DNA of 64,000 nucleotides, taken from the NCBI RefSeq assembly GCF_040518285.1, contig NZ_CP155449.1:806001-870000 (forward strand), written 5' to 3'. The translations under genes and the position numbers were made by a program. This document shows, in pieces, positions 8,339-16,504 of the stretch. This DNA is from Knoellia sp. S7-12 (lineage in GTDB: Bacteria > Actinomycetota > Actinomycetes > Actinomycetales > Dermatophilaceae). Below the pieces are notes generated by a model. It saw only the letters and a program-made list of their open reading frames with translations. It did no database searches and was not told where the DNA came from. Positions within the stretch are counted from its first letter, which is position 1; each line of letters begins with the position of its first letter.

Positions 8339-9844
8339 GTGAGCACGACCCCGACCCGCATCACCCACCTCATCAACGGCGCCCCGTGGGAGGGCGCGGC
8401 GCAGCGCACGAGCCCCGTGTTCAACCCCGCGACGGGTGAGCAAACCGGTGAGCTCGACCTCGCGTCGGCGGAGCTCGTCGACGAGGTTGTTGCCGCTGCC
8501 CGCACGGCCTGGGCCTCCGGCTGGGGCAGCATCTCGCTGACCAAGCGCACCCAGGTGCTCTTCCGGTTCCGTGAGCTGCTCAACGAGCGCAAGGACGAGA
8601 TCGGGGCATTGATCACTGCCGAGCACGGCAAGGTCCTCTCCGACGCGGTCGGTGAGGTCACCCGTGGCCTGGAGGTCGCTGAGTTCGCCTGCGGCATCCC
8701 GCACCTGCTCAAGGGAGGGTTCTCCGAGAACGTGTCCACGAGGGTCGACGTGTACTCGATCCGGCAGTCCCTGGGCGTGGTCGCGGTCATCACCCCATTC
8801 AACTTTCCGGCGATGGTGCCGTTATGGTTCGTGCCGATCGCGATCGCCTGCGGAAACGCGGTGGTCATCAAGCCCAGCGAGAAGGACCCCTCGGCCGTCA
8901 ACGCCGTCGCCGCGTTGTGGAAGGAGGCTGGGCTGCCCGACGGGGTGCTCAACGTCGTGCACGGCGACAAGGAGGCCGTCGACGCCCTGCTGACCCACCC
9001 CGACGTCAAGGCAGTGTCGTTCGTCGGGTCCACCCCCATCGCGCAGTACGTCTACGAGACGGGCACCGCGCACGGCAAGCGGGTGCAGGCCCTGGGCGGC
9101 GCGAAGAACCACATGCTCGTGCTGCCCGATGCCGACCTTGAGCTCGCCGCCGACGCCGCGATAAACGCGGGCTTCGGCTCCGCGGGCGAGCGGTGCATGG
9201 CCATCTCGGCCCTGGTCGCGGTCGAGCCGGTCGGCGACGATCTGGTCAGCAAGATCACCGACCGAATGGGCAAGCTCGTCACGGGTGACGGCACACGAGG
9301 CTGCGACATGGGCCCGCTGGTCACCGCGCAGCACCGAGACAAAGTCACCTCGTATCTTGACGCCGGTACGCAGGCCGGGGCGACGCTTGTCGTCGACGGC
9401 CGCGAAGGCAACGTCGACTCCGCCGGCGAAGGGTACTTCCTGCAACCGACTCTTTTTGACAACGTCACGAAGGACATGTCGATCTACCAAGACGAGATCT
9501 TCGGGCCCGTGCTCTCCGTCGTTCGCGTCGGTTCCTATGACGAGGGCCTGAAGCTCATCAGCGACAATCCCTACGGCAACGGCACCGCGATCTTCACGAA
9601 TGACGGCGGGGCGGCGCGCCGTTTCCAGAACGAGGTCGAGGTCGGGATGGTCGGTGTCAACGTGCCGATCCCCGTGCCGATGGCCTACTACTCCTTCGGC
9701 GGGTGGAAGAGTTCCCTGTTCGGCGACTCCCACGCGCACGGCATGGAGGGCGTGAACTTCTTCACGCGCGGCAAGGTCGTCACGTCCCGCTGGCTCGATC
9801 CCAGCCAGGGCGGCATAGAGCTCGGGTTCCCGCAAAACGCCTAG
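8339..9844 (+). CDS. mmsA: CoA-acylating methylmalonate-semialdehyde dehydrogenase
   Basis: 501 aa from the GTG at 8339. Converts (methyl)malonate semialdehyde plus CoA and NAD to propionyl- or acetyl-CoA plus CO2, in valine/thymine or inositol (IolA) catabolism. The catalytic Cys is in FGSAGERCMAIS (about residue 285). The cofactor segment VITPFNFPAMVPLWF and the region IYQDEIFGPVLSV are typical. The frame is open 28 codons further up to a GTG at 8255, but that extension is Pro/Ala-rich and unlike the family; VSTTPTRITHLINGAPWEG is a normal family N-terminus. It stands alone, 129 bp after the DeoR gene, with a richer GC composition than the sugar operon. The gene may finish degradation of a three-carbon semialdehyde, but a link to the sugar operon is not shown. 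Confidence 0.92.
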   Translation: MSTTPTRITHLINGAPWEGAAQRTSPVFNPATGEQTGELDLASAELVDEVVAAARTAWASGWGSISLTKRTQVLFRFRELLNERKDEIGALITAEHGKVLSDAVGEVTRGLEVAEFACGIPHLLKGGFSENVSTRVDVYSIRQSLGVVAVITPFNFPAMVPLWFVPIAIACGNAVVIKPSEKDPSAVNAVAALWKEAGLPDGVLNVVHGDKEAVDALLTHPDVKAVSFVGSTPIAQYVYETGTAHGKRVQALGGAKNHMLVLPDADLELAADAAINAGFGSAGERCMAISALVAVEPVGDDLVSKITDRMGKLVTGDGTRGCDMGPLVTAQHRDKVTSYLDAGTQAGATLVVDGREGNVDSAGEGYFLQPTLFDNVTKDMSIYQDEIFGPVLSVVRVGSYDEGLKLISDNPYGNGTAIFTNDGGAARRFQNEVEVGMVGVNVPIPVPMAYYSFGGWKSSLFGDSHAHGMEGVNFFTRGKVVTSRWLDPSQGGIELGFPQNA

Positions 9845-10797
9845 TTAGGGGCGCCATCTGCGTGCATGATTGCGGCGACCGCTCGCTGCGGTCATGCCCA
9901 AAGATGACGCCTTGCCCCCGCCCGGCAGCGAGCCGTCGGTCCCGCTGCCCTAGGAGAGGTAGCTCCCGGTGCGATCGCGATGGCCGGGCCGTGATCGCGG
10001 CCAGCCTTTCAGAGGAGCGGCGGTCCTTCGAGGGCGTCGCCGCCGTTGCAGCTTGGACCTGGATTGACCACGAAGTGCCCCAGTGGACGTGGTGGCGTTG
10101 CGTTACGCCTGCAAGGTAATGGTTCGCCTTCAGCAATGACCTGGTCGGCCGTCACCAGTCAGGTCGGAGGCGAAACTGCTGAGCGCGCGCTCGAGGAGAC
10201 GAGCCTCGTGGCGTACATCCACACCGACAACAGGGCCAACCATCTCCGGGTCAGTCGACCTGGCACACGGCCTGCTCGCGGCCACCGACGACACCACAAT
10301 CACGGTCGGTGCCCGGGCGGCCTTGACCATGTCCACCGAACTGGACTCACACCGACCACAAAACAGAGCCGACCCAATCGCGGCCGTAGTCGACGCCAAC
10401 GACGTCGTCGGCAACCGGCAAGTCGCCCTCCCAAACCCGATCAGAGGCGCACTCAAGCAGCAAGGCAGCGAGCCGTGGACACCAGCACGTCTGCCGCCCG
10501 TGCTGCGGCAACCCTCGACCGAGCAGGCGAGACCCCCCAGACATCCCGCGAGCGCATGAACGGTCTCAGCCATGAACGACCTGCGCCCAGCAGGGCCATG
10601 GTGCACAACCAGCGGGGGTGTGAAGGTTAGCCCTGCCTCCGGCCATACAGGCGTAGGTCCCGCGTGATCTGTCATCACGGTCGTGGCGGCCGCGACGGTA
10701 CGTTCCCGGCGTGCACCGTTCGACGTCGGACGTACCGTCGGCTGAGTGTCGCCTGACAAGCGTGGCGTCTGCCGTGGCGCCTCTCGCGCGCCGCCGT
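9845..10797. other. 953-bp stretch with no convincing gene; possible decayed coding sequence
   Basis: Open frames exist on both strands, but all are Arg/Pro/Ser-rich translations typical of shadow frames in GC-rich DNA, without recognisable domains, good ribosome sites or consistent third-position GC. One plus-strand stretch around 10250-10480 reads more protein-like (for example ATDDTTITVGARAALTMS and AVVDANDVVGNRQVALPNP) but has no start or defined ends. It may be a remnant of an ancient insertion or lost gene between the mmsA gene and the aromatic cluster. No terminator or repeat was recognised. Confidence 0.4.
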
Positions 10798-11691
10798 TCA
10801 GGCCGTGACCTGCCGACGGAGCACCAGTAGGGTGCGGGCCAATAGGGCCGAGTCGTCGTCGACGCGGGTCGCCGCGACGAGCTGCATCCGGGCTGAGTTC
10901 GCCAACGGCCGGTAGGTCGTTCCGGCCACCACGAGCGCGGAGACCGGCTCGGGGACGATGGCCACCCCGAGCCCGGCGGCGACGAACGTCACCAGCGTCG
11001 AGGTCTCCGCGACCTCGTGCCGGATCACCGGCTCGAAGCCCGCGTCGCGGCACAACTCGACCACTGCGTCGTACATCGCCGAGCGCCCGTGCCCGGAGTG
11101 CACGATGAGGTCCTCGTCGCGAAGGTCGGCCATCCGTAGCCGACTGCGCGCCGCGAGCCGGTGGCCCTCGGGCAGTGCGACGACGTACTTCTCGTCGCGC
11201 AAGGTGAGCAGCGTCAGGTCGGTCTGGTCGGCCGGGTCGCCGGACGGCCGCAGCAGTGCGAGGTCGATCGACCCATCGCGGAGGGCAGCGACCTGGTCGG
11301 GGCTGAGCATCTCCCCCTGGAACGCGAAGTCCACGTCGGGCAGCTGCTCTCGCAGTGCTCGTGCGAGCGACGGGAGCAGGGAGTACGTCGCAGAGCCGAC
11401 GCACCCCACGACCAGCCGTCCCTCAAGCCCACTGCCGATGCGCTTGGCCTCGTCCCCTGCCGCTTCGACGGACTGGAGGATTGCCCGGACGCGCGCGAGG
11501 TACGCCTCGCCCGCCGGGGTCAGGTCGACGCGGCGGGTGGTGCGGCTCAGCAGCAACACCCCGAGCTCGTCCTCGAGCTGCTTGATCTGCTGGGACAGGG
11601 GAGGTTGTGCCATGTGCAACCGGACAGCCGCGCGACCAAAATGCTTCTCCTGGGCGACGGCCTGGAAGTAGCGCAAGTGTCGGAGTTCCAT
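10798..11691 (-). CDS. LysR-family regulator divergent from pcaFDIJ
   Basis: 297 aa. The N-terminal winged helix-turn-helix is classical: MELRHLRYFQAVAQEKHFGR, then AQPPLSQQIKQLEDELGVLL and LTPAGEAYLARV. The C-terminal effector-binding domain (about 90-295) contains GCVGSATYSLLPSLARALRE. It resembles the CatM/BenM/PcaQ/CatR group that senses muconate or beta-ketoadipate-pathway metabolites, and resembles the second LysR protein of the cluster (25614-26555), which begins MELRHLRYFAAVADTRHFGR. It faces pcaF across a 77-bp intergenic region holding a perfect inverted repeat, so it most likely regulates pcaFDIJ and itself. Inducer unknown; beta-ketoadipate or cis,cis-muconate are the obvious candidates. 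Confidence 0.92.
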   Translation of the reverse strand: MELRHLRYFQAVAQEKHFGRAAVRLHMAQPPLSQQIKQLEDELGVLLLSRTTRRVDLTPAGEAYLARVRAILQSVEAAGDEAKRIGSGLEGRLVVGCVGSATYSLLPSLARALREQLPDVDFAFQGEMLSPDQVAALRDGSIDLALLRPSGDPADQTDLTLLTLRDEKYVVALPEGHRLAARSRLRMADLRDEDLIVHSGHGRSAMYDAVVELCRDAGFEPVIRHEVAETSTLVTFVAAGLGVAIVPEPVSALVVAGTTYRPLANSARMQLVAATRVDDDSALLARTLLVLRRQVTA

Positions 11692-11693
11692 CT

Positions 11694-11716
11694 ATCAAGA
11701 CTTCCACAGTCTTGAT
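11694..11716. promoter_or_regulatory. Perfect inverted repeat, probable LysR operator
   Basis: ATCAAGAC-N7-GTCTTGAT, 8-bp arms without mismatch, beginning 3 bp upstream of the LysR start codon and 53 bp before pcaF. An outer pair ATCTAT (11690-11695) and ATAGAT (11726-11731) extends the symmetry. Position and dyad fit a LysR-type regulatory binding site controlling both divergent genes. Confidence 0.7.
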
Positions 11717-11735
11717 CCGAGCGAAATAGATACTT

Positions 11736-11745
11736 CTCAATATTG
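11736..11745. promoter_or_regulatory. CTCAATATTG motif shared with the benA/catR intergenic region
   Basis: This AT-rich 10-mer lies 23 bp before the pcaF start and recurs as the perfect palindrome CTCAATATTGAG at 25520-25531 between benA and catR. In DNA this GC-rich the repeat is unlikely to be chance. It suggests one regulator coordinates the ben-cat and pca operons, or that it contains a core promoter element. Confidence 0.5.
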
Positions 11746-11768
11746 GTGGCCTCACCTACGGTCGACCC

Positions 11769-12986
11769 ATGCCTGACATTGTGATCTGTGAACCGGTCCG
11801 CACTCCCGTAGGTCGCTTTGGCGGGGCGCTGTCCACGCTCAGCGCCGTCGACCTCGCGTCGCACACCCTGTCGGAGCTGATGCGTCGGACCGGGATGGGG
11901 GAGGGCGACGTTGACGACGTGATCCTGGGCAACTGCAACCCCAGCGGCGAGAACCCGGCCATCGGGCGCATCGCCGCCCTCGACGCAGGTCTCGGCGTGG
12001 GTGTCCCAGGACTCCAGATCGACCGCCGTTGCGGGTCGGGCCTTCAAGCCGTCCTGTATGCCGCGTCGCAGATCGCGAGCGGCGCTGGCAGTGTCATCGT
12101 GGCTGGCGGTGTTGAATCCATGTCCAACGTCGAGCACTACGCGCTCGGCCTGCGGACCGGCTTACGCAGCGGTGGCGTCGAGCTCATGGACCGCCTGGTC
12201 CGGGCCCGCGAGACTGCTGGTGGCCGGGACCACCCCGTGCCCGGAGGCATGCTCGAGACCGCAGAGAACCTGCGCCGCGAGTACGCGATCTCTCGCGTGG
12301 AGCAGGACGAGTTCTCAGTGCGCTCCCAGCAGCGCGCCGGTGCCGCCCACGACGCCGGCAAGTTCGCCGACGAGCTCCTGCCGCTCACCATCCCCGGCCG
12401 TCGCGGCAAGCCCGATGTCGTGGTCGATCGCGATGAGCACCCACGTCCCGAGACCACTCTTGAGCAGCTCGCCGTCCTGCGACCGGTCCGCCAAGAACGT
12501 GATTCCGAGTCGACCGTCACGGCTGGCAACGCGAGCGGCCAGAACGACGGGGCCGCCATGTGCGTCGTCACCACCCGCGAGGAGGCCGATCGTCGTGGTC
12601 TGCGGCCCCTGCTCGCCCTGAAGTCGTGGGCCGTGGCTGGAGTCGGCCCCGAGGTGATGGGCATCGGACCGGTGCCGGCCACGGCTGCAGCCCTCGAGCG
12701 CGCGGGCCTCACCCTCGATCAGATCGACCTCATCGAGCTCAACGAGGCGTTCGCCGCACAGGTCCTCGCAGTCCTGCGCGAATGGAAGGTCGACGCGACC
12801 GACGAACGCCTCAACCCCAACGGTTCCGGTATCTCGCTGGGCCACCCGGTCGGTGCGACCGGCGCCCGGATCCTGGCCACGCTCGCCCACGAGATGCAGC
12901 GCCGCGAATCCCGCTACGGCCTCGAGACCATGTGCATCGGTGGTGGACAGGGCCTTGCCGCCGTCTTCGAGAGGGTCGCGTCATGA
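11769..12986 (+). CDS. pcaF: 3-oxoadipyl-CoA thiolase
   Basis: 405-aa thiolase, the last step of the beta-ketoadipate pathway: cleaves 3-oxoadipyl-CoA with CoA into succinyl-CoA and acetyl-CoA. The nucleophilic Cys is in QIDRRCGSGLQAV (about residue 90). The second active-site regions are NASGQNDGAAM (about 257), GHPVGATGARI with the catalytic His (about 358) and CIGGGQGLA with the second Cys (about 390). Thiolases of the acetyl-CoA acetyltransferase type look alike, so the pathway assignment rests on pcaD, pcaI and pcaJ following with 4-bp overlaps. First gene of the pcaFDIJ operon, divergent from a LysR regulator. Confidence 0.93.
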   Translation: MPDIVICEPVRTPVGRFGGALSTLSAVDLASHTLSELMRRTGMGEGDVDDVILGNCNPSGENPAIGRIAALDAGLGVGVPGLQIDRRCGSGLQAVLYAASQIASGAGSVIVAGGVESMSNVEHYALGLRTGLRSGGVELMDRLVRARETAGGRDHPVPGGMLETAENLRREYAISRVEQDEFSVRSQQRAGAAHDAGKFADELLPLTIPGRRGKPDVVVDRDEHPRPETTLEQLAVLRPVRQERDSESTVTAGNASGQNDGAAMCVVTTREEADRRGLRPLLALKSWAVAGVGPEVMGIGPVPATAAALERAGLTLDQIDLIELNEAFAAQVLAVLREWKVDATDERLNPNGSGISLGHPVGATGARILATLAHEMQRRESRYGLETMCIGGGQGLAAVFERVAS

Positions 12987-13759
12987 CAGCCGTCGCCGTC
13001 CACCACGTCGTCACTGGTCGTGCGGATGCGCCCGTCGTCGTCCTGTCCAACTCCCTCGGCTCGACCATGGCCATGTGGGACGCCCAGGCCGATGCGCTGG
13101 CCGAGCACTTCCGCGTCGTGCGCTACGACACGAGAGGGCACGGTCAATCGCCTGTGCCGACCGGGCCCTATGACATCGATGACGTTGCCAACGACGTCGT
13201 CGCCCTCCTCGACACCCTGGGCATCGGGAAGGCTCACTTCGTCGGCCTCTCGCTCGGCGGGATGACCGGTATGCGCCTGGCTGCCCGCAACCCGGAACGC
13301 GTCGACCGACTCGTCGTACTGTGCACCGGAGCCAAGCTCGATCCCTCCAGCGCCTGGCGCGACCGGGCTGCCCTGGTGCGTGAAATGGGCACGCAAGCCG
13401 TGGCCCAAGCCGTCGTCGCGCGCTGGTTCACCGCGGCATACCTTGCATCGAACCCGGACACCAGAGCCGCCTGCGAGGCGATGGTGGGCGCAACCCCAGC
13501 CGAGGGTTATGCCTCCTGCTGCGAGGTCATCGCAGCCATGGACCTGCGCGCCGACCTGCCGACCATCACCGCGCCGACGCTCGCCATCGCGGGAGCCGAC
13601 GACCCGGCCACCCCTTCGTCCTTCCTCGAGGAGATCGCCGAGAACGTCCAGGACGGTCATCTCCTCGTCGTGCCCGAGTCCGCGCACCTCGCCAACGCCG
13701 AGCAGCCGGAGACCATCACCCCGGCGATCATCGTCCACCTGACGGGAGTGTCCTCATGA
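12983..13759 (+). CDS. pcaD: 3-oxoadipate enol-lactonase
   Basis: 258-aa alpha/beta hydrolase converting beta-ketoadipate enol-lactone, the product of muconolactone isomerase, to beta-ketoadipate. The oxyanion motif [13 protein letters not shown] (about residues 22-34) and [16 protein letters not shown] (about 47-62) are typical of PcaD. The triad is Ser in GLSLGGM (about 90), Asp in AGADDPATP (about 208) and His in ESAHLAN (about 237). The frame is open upstream inside pcaF, but the ATG at 12983 overlapping the pcaF stop (ATGA) gives the family N-terminus. The stop overlaps pcaI. It is a stand-alone hydrolase, not fused to PcaC as in some actinobacterial PcaL proteins. Confidence 0.93.
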   Translation: MTAVAVHHVVTGRADAPVVVLSNSLGSTMAMWDAQADALAEHFRVVRYDTRGHGQSPVPTGPYDIDDVANDVVALLDTLGIGKAHFVGLSLGGMTGMRLAARNPERVDRLVVLCTGAKLDPSSAWRDRAALVREMGTQAVAQAVVARWFTAAYLASNPDTRAACEAMVGATPAEGYASCCEVIAAMDLRADLPTITAPTLAIAGADDPATPSSFLEEIAENVQDGHLLVVPESAHLANAEQPETITPAIIVHLTGVSS

Positions 13760-14535
13760 GCATCGACAAGGTTGTGTCCGGCGCGGCTGAGGCCGTCGCA
13801 GACGTGCCCAGTGGTGCCACCCTCGCGGTCGGCGGTTTCGGACTGGTGGGCATCCCGTGGTTCCTCATCGGTGCGCTGCTCGAGCAGGGCGCAGACGACC
13901 TCACCGTCGTGTCCAACAACTGCGGTGTCGATGGTGCTGGCCTCGGCCTGCTCCTTGAGCAGCGCCGAATCAGCCGCGTCATCGCCTCCTACGTCGGAGA
14001 GAACAAGGAGTTCGCGCGGCAGTACCTGGCCGGTGAACTCACCGTGGAGCTCACCCCCCAGGGCACCCTCGCCGAGCGACTGCGGGCCGGAGGTGCCGGC
14101 ATCGGCGCCTTCTTCACCCCCACCGGGGTCGGCACGATGGTCTCCGAGGGTGGGCTGCCGTGGCGCTATCACGCCGATGGGACCGTCGCCCTCGCCTCTG
14201 GACCCAAGGAGGTGCGTACCTTCCACGGCACGCAGATGGTCCTCGAGGAGTCGATCATCACGGACGTTGCCCTGGTGCGTGCCGCGGTCGTGGATCGCGC
14301 GGGCAACTGCGTCTTCAACGCTTCCGCGCGCAACTTCAACGTGCCCGCTGCGATGGCCGGCCGCCTCACGATCGTCGAGGCCGAGAAGGTTGTCGAGATC
14401 GGCGAGATCGGGCCGGACGAGGTCCACCTACCGGGTGTCTTCGTCCAACGGGTGGTGGGGCTGACCCCAGAACAGGCCGCCCACAAGGACATTGAGAAGC
14501 GCACCACCCGCCCCCGTGAGGAGACGTCAGCATGA
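13756..14535 (+). CDS. pcaI: 3-oxoadipate CoA-transferase subunit A
   Basis: 259-aa alpha subunit of the succinyl-CoA:3-oxoadipate CoA-transferase. With PcaJ it activates beta-ketoadipate using succinyl-CoA. The CoA-transferase I signature is visible: [13 protein letters not shown] (about residues 27-39), [16 protein letters not shown] (about 52-67) and [16 protein letters not shown] (about 110-126). The length is at the upper end for alpha subunits (about 230-260). It lies between pcaD and pcaJ with 4-bp overlaps on both sides, so the subunits are made together. Confidence 0.93.
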   Translation: MSIDKVVSGAAEAVADVPSGATLAVGGFGLVGIPWFLIGALLEQGADDLTVVSNNCGVDGAGLGLLLEQRRISRVIASYVGENKEFARQYLAGELTVELTPQGTLAERLRAGGAGIGAFFTPTGVGTMVSEGGLPWRYHADGTVALASGPKEVRTFHGTQMVLEESIITDVALVRAAVVDRAGNCVFNASARNFNVPAAMAGRLTIVEAEKVVEIGEIGPDEVHLPGVFVQRVVGLTPEQAAHKDIEKRTTRPREETSA

Positions 14536-15176
14536 GCTGGACCCGTGACCAAATGGCCTCCCGGGCGGCGCTCGAGCTCCATGAGGGCGAGTACGTCAAC
14601 CTCGGCATCGGCCTGCCCACGATGATCCCGGCCCATCTCCCCGCCGACTCGACGGTCACCCTGCACGCCGAGAACGGCATACTCGGCGTGGGTCCTTTCC
14701 CCTACGACGATGAGGTCGACCCCGACCTCATCAACGCGGGCAAGCAGACCGTCACGGTGCTCCCCGGTGCGAGCTACTTCGATTCCTCACTGAGCTTCGC
14801 CATGATCCGCGGCGGCCACATCGACACTGCGGTCCTCGGGGGCATGCAGGTCGCGGTCAACGGCGACCTCGCGAACTGGATGGTCCCGGGCGCCATGGTC
14901 AAGGGAATGGGCGGTGCGATGGACCTCGTCAGCGGCGCGCGGCGCGTGATCGTGCTGATGGAGCACTGCGCCAAGAGCGGTGCCCCCAAGCTGGTCGCGG
15001 CCTGCGACCTGCCCCTCACCGGGCGCGGTGTCGTCTCCCGGATCATCACCGACCTGGGCGTTCTGGACGTATCCGGGGACGCCTTCGAACTTGTCGATCT
15101 TGCTCCTGGTGTGACCGTCGACGAGATCATCACGAAGACCGGCGCCCCCGTCCTGGTCCCGACCGGGCGGCGCTGA
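14532..15176 (+). CDS. pcaJ: 3-oxoadipate CoA-transferase subunit B
   Basis: 214-aa beta subunit partner of PcaI. The catalytic glutamate that forms the CoA thioester lies in [14 protein letters not shown] (about residues 42-55). [13 protein letters not shown] (about 17-29) and [18 protein letters not shown] (about 101-118) are family landmarks. Last gene of pcaFDIJ. It converges with benE, whose stop is 59 bp away. No strong terminator hairpin was seen between them. Confidence 0.93.
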   Translation: MSWTRDQMASRAALELHEGEYVNLGIGLPTMIPAHLPADSTVTLHAENGILGVGPFPYDDEVDPDLINAGKQTVTVLPGASYFDSSLSFAMIRGGHIDTAVLGGMQVAVNGDLANWMVPGAMVKGMGGAMDLVSGARRVIVLMEHCAKSGAPKLVAACDLPLTGRGVVSRIITDLGVLDVSGDAFELVDLAPGVTVDEIITKTGAPVLVPTGRR

Positions 15177-15235
15177 ACTCGAGCAGCTCGGCCGACGTCC
15201 CATCTGCGGCGTTCAGACAGTGGTGATGGCGGAGC

Positions 15236-16504
15236 TCAGGACTGTGGACCGCGAGCGAGCAGGATGTGCACGGCCACCCCGACAACCAGTCCCCAGAAGG
15301 CTGCACCGATGTTGAGGAAGGTGACCTCGGCGACCGTCACCAAGAACGTGATGAGGGCGGCCAACACGTGGCCACCTGAGAACGCCGCGCGGAAGGCACC
15401 TTCGAGTGCTCGCAGCATGGCCAGCCCACCCAGGGCGGCGACGAAGGCCACCGGCACCGCGAGCAGCAGTCGCACGAAGCCGGGCGCCAGCAGTCCGACG
15501 ATGATCGCGAGCGCCCCGCACACCAACGCCGCGGTGTAGTGCCGACGGCGCTGTCCCGATGCGGTCAGGAGGGCATTGGTGGGGCCGGTCAGGCAAGTGG
15601 AGACCGCTCCGACCATGGCAGCGGGCAGGGACACGAGGCCGCACACGACCGTGACGAGGTTCATCGGCGGTCGGTGCCCGACCTCGCGGAGCACGGCCAT
15701 GCCTTGGCCGTTCTGCACGACCACGACCGTCAGCGCGAGCGGAATGACGAGCTCGATTGCCGCCGACCAGGTGAACTGCGGCGCGGTGAAAACCGGAGCG
15801 GCCAGCCAGGGGCCTGACACGGTCCCCCCATCAACGGCGCCCGTTGCAAGGACGCCCACCACGCCGACGGCCAGCGCGCCGAGAATCGGAGGCACGAACC
15901 GCGCTACCGACGGCAACGCCGTGGCCAGGAAGAAGATCGCGACCATGGGTGCGGCGATGGCCGCGTTGTTCTCCACCGCTGTCACCAGATCGATCCCGAA
16001 GCCCAGGAAGACGCCAGCCACCATGGCCATCACCACCGGCATGGGCAGGAGTGACATGACTCGATCGACCTTCCCGGTCAGGCCGATGGCCAGCACCAGC
16101 AGTGCGGTGAGCACGTAGGCGCCGATCACCTCGGGCCAGGTCAGCGACTGGAGGGCCGTGCCGACCACGACCGTGCCGGGGATCGTCCAGAAGAAGCCCA
16201 GCGGCTGCCGAAAGGTCCAGGACATCACGATCGTGAGCAGTCCGTTGAAGGCCAGCACCCCGAAGATCCAGGACGCGATCTGCTCGGCGGACAGGCCGCC
16301 CCCGCGGCCGACCGCCACGATGATCGGGATGGGCCCGGTGATCGAGAACAGCACCCCGATCACTCCGTTGACGACTTGGTACGAACCGAGGTCGGCGAAC
16401 ACCGCGCGTGGTGACGGCAGTCGGCCTGCGGGTCGCTCCAGCCGTCCCGCTCGCGGTGTGGGTGAGGCGTCGACGTCGTTGTCGCGGTGGGTGGTCGTGC
16501 TCAT
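15236..16504 (-). CDS. benE: Benzoate/H+ symporter, BenE family
   Basis: 422-aa inner-membrane transporter with 11-12 hydrophobic segments. BenE landmarks include SYQVVNGVIGVLFSITGPIP (about residues 42-61), TFRQPLGFFWTIPG (about 101-114) and the glycine-rich end GALAIIVGLLAPGFVRLLLA. It imports benzoate with protons. Last gene of the converging ben operon. Its ATG overlaps the luxR stop by 4 bp. It supplements BenK upstream, so the cluster encodes two benzoate uptake systems of different families. The N-terminal 30 residues are a hydrophilic tail without motif. Confidence 0.92.
   Translation of the reverse strand: MSTTTHRDNDVDASPTPRAGRLERPAGRLPSPRAVFADLGSYQVVNGVIGVLFSITGPIPIIVAVGRGGGLSAEQIASWIFGVLAFNGLLTIVMSWTFRQPLGFFWTIPGTVVVGTALQSLTWPEVIGAYVLTALLVLAIGLTGKVDRVMSLLPMPVVMAMVAGVFLGFGIDLVTAVENNAAIAAPMVAIFFLATALPSVARFVPPILGALAVGVVGVLATGAVDGGTVSGPWLAAPVFTAPQFTWSAAIELVIPLALTVVVVQNGQGMAVLREVGHRPPMNLVTVVCGLVSLPAAMVGAVSTCLTGPTNALLTASGQRRRHYTAALVCGALAIIVGLLAPGFVRLLLAVPVAFVAALGGLAMLRALEGAFRAAFSGGHVLAALITFLVTVAEVTFLNIGAAFWGLVVGVAVHILLARGPQS

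Noticed and set aside
10046..10630. Possible gene of 194 codons after mmsA
   Set aside because: Translation is dominated by Arg, Pro and Ser, no ribosome site or motif, and codon positions are not biased as in neighbours.
10130..11404. Long minus-strand open frame across the LysR gene and the gap to its left
   Set aside because: It lies antisense-shifted to the well-supported LysR frame, has an Arg/Pro-rich composition and no domain.
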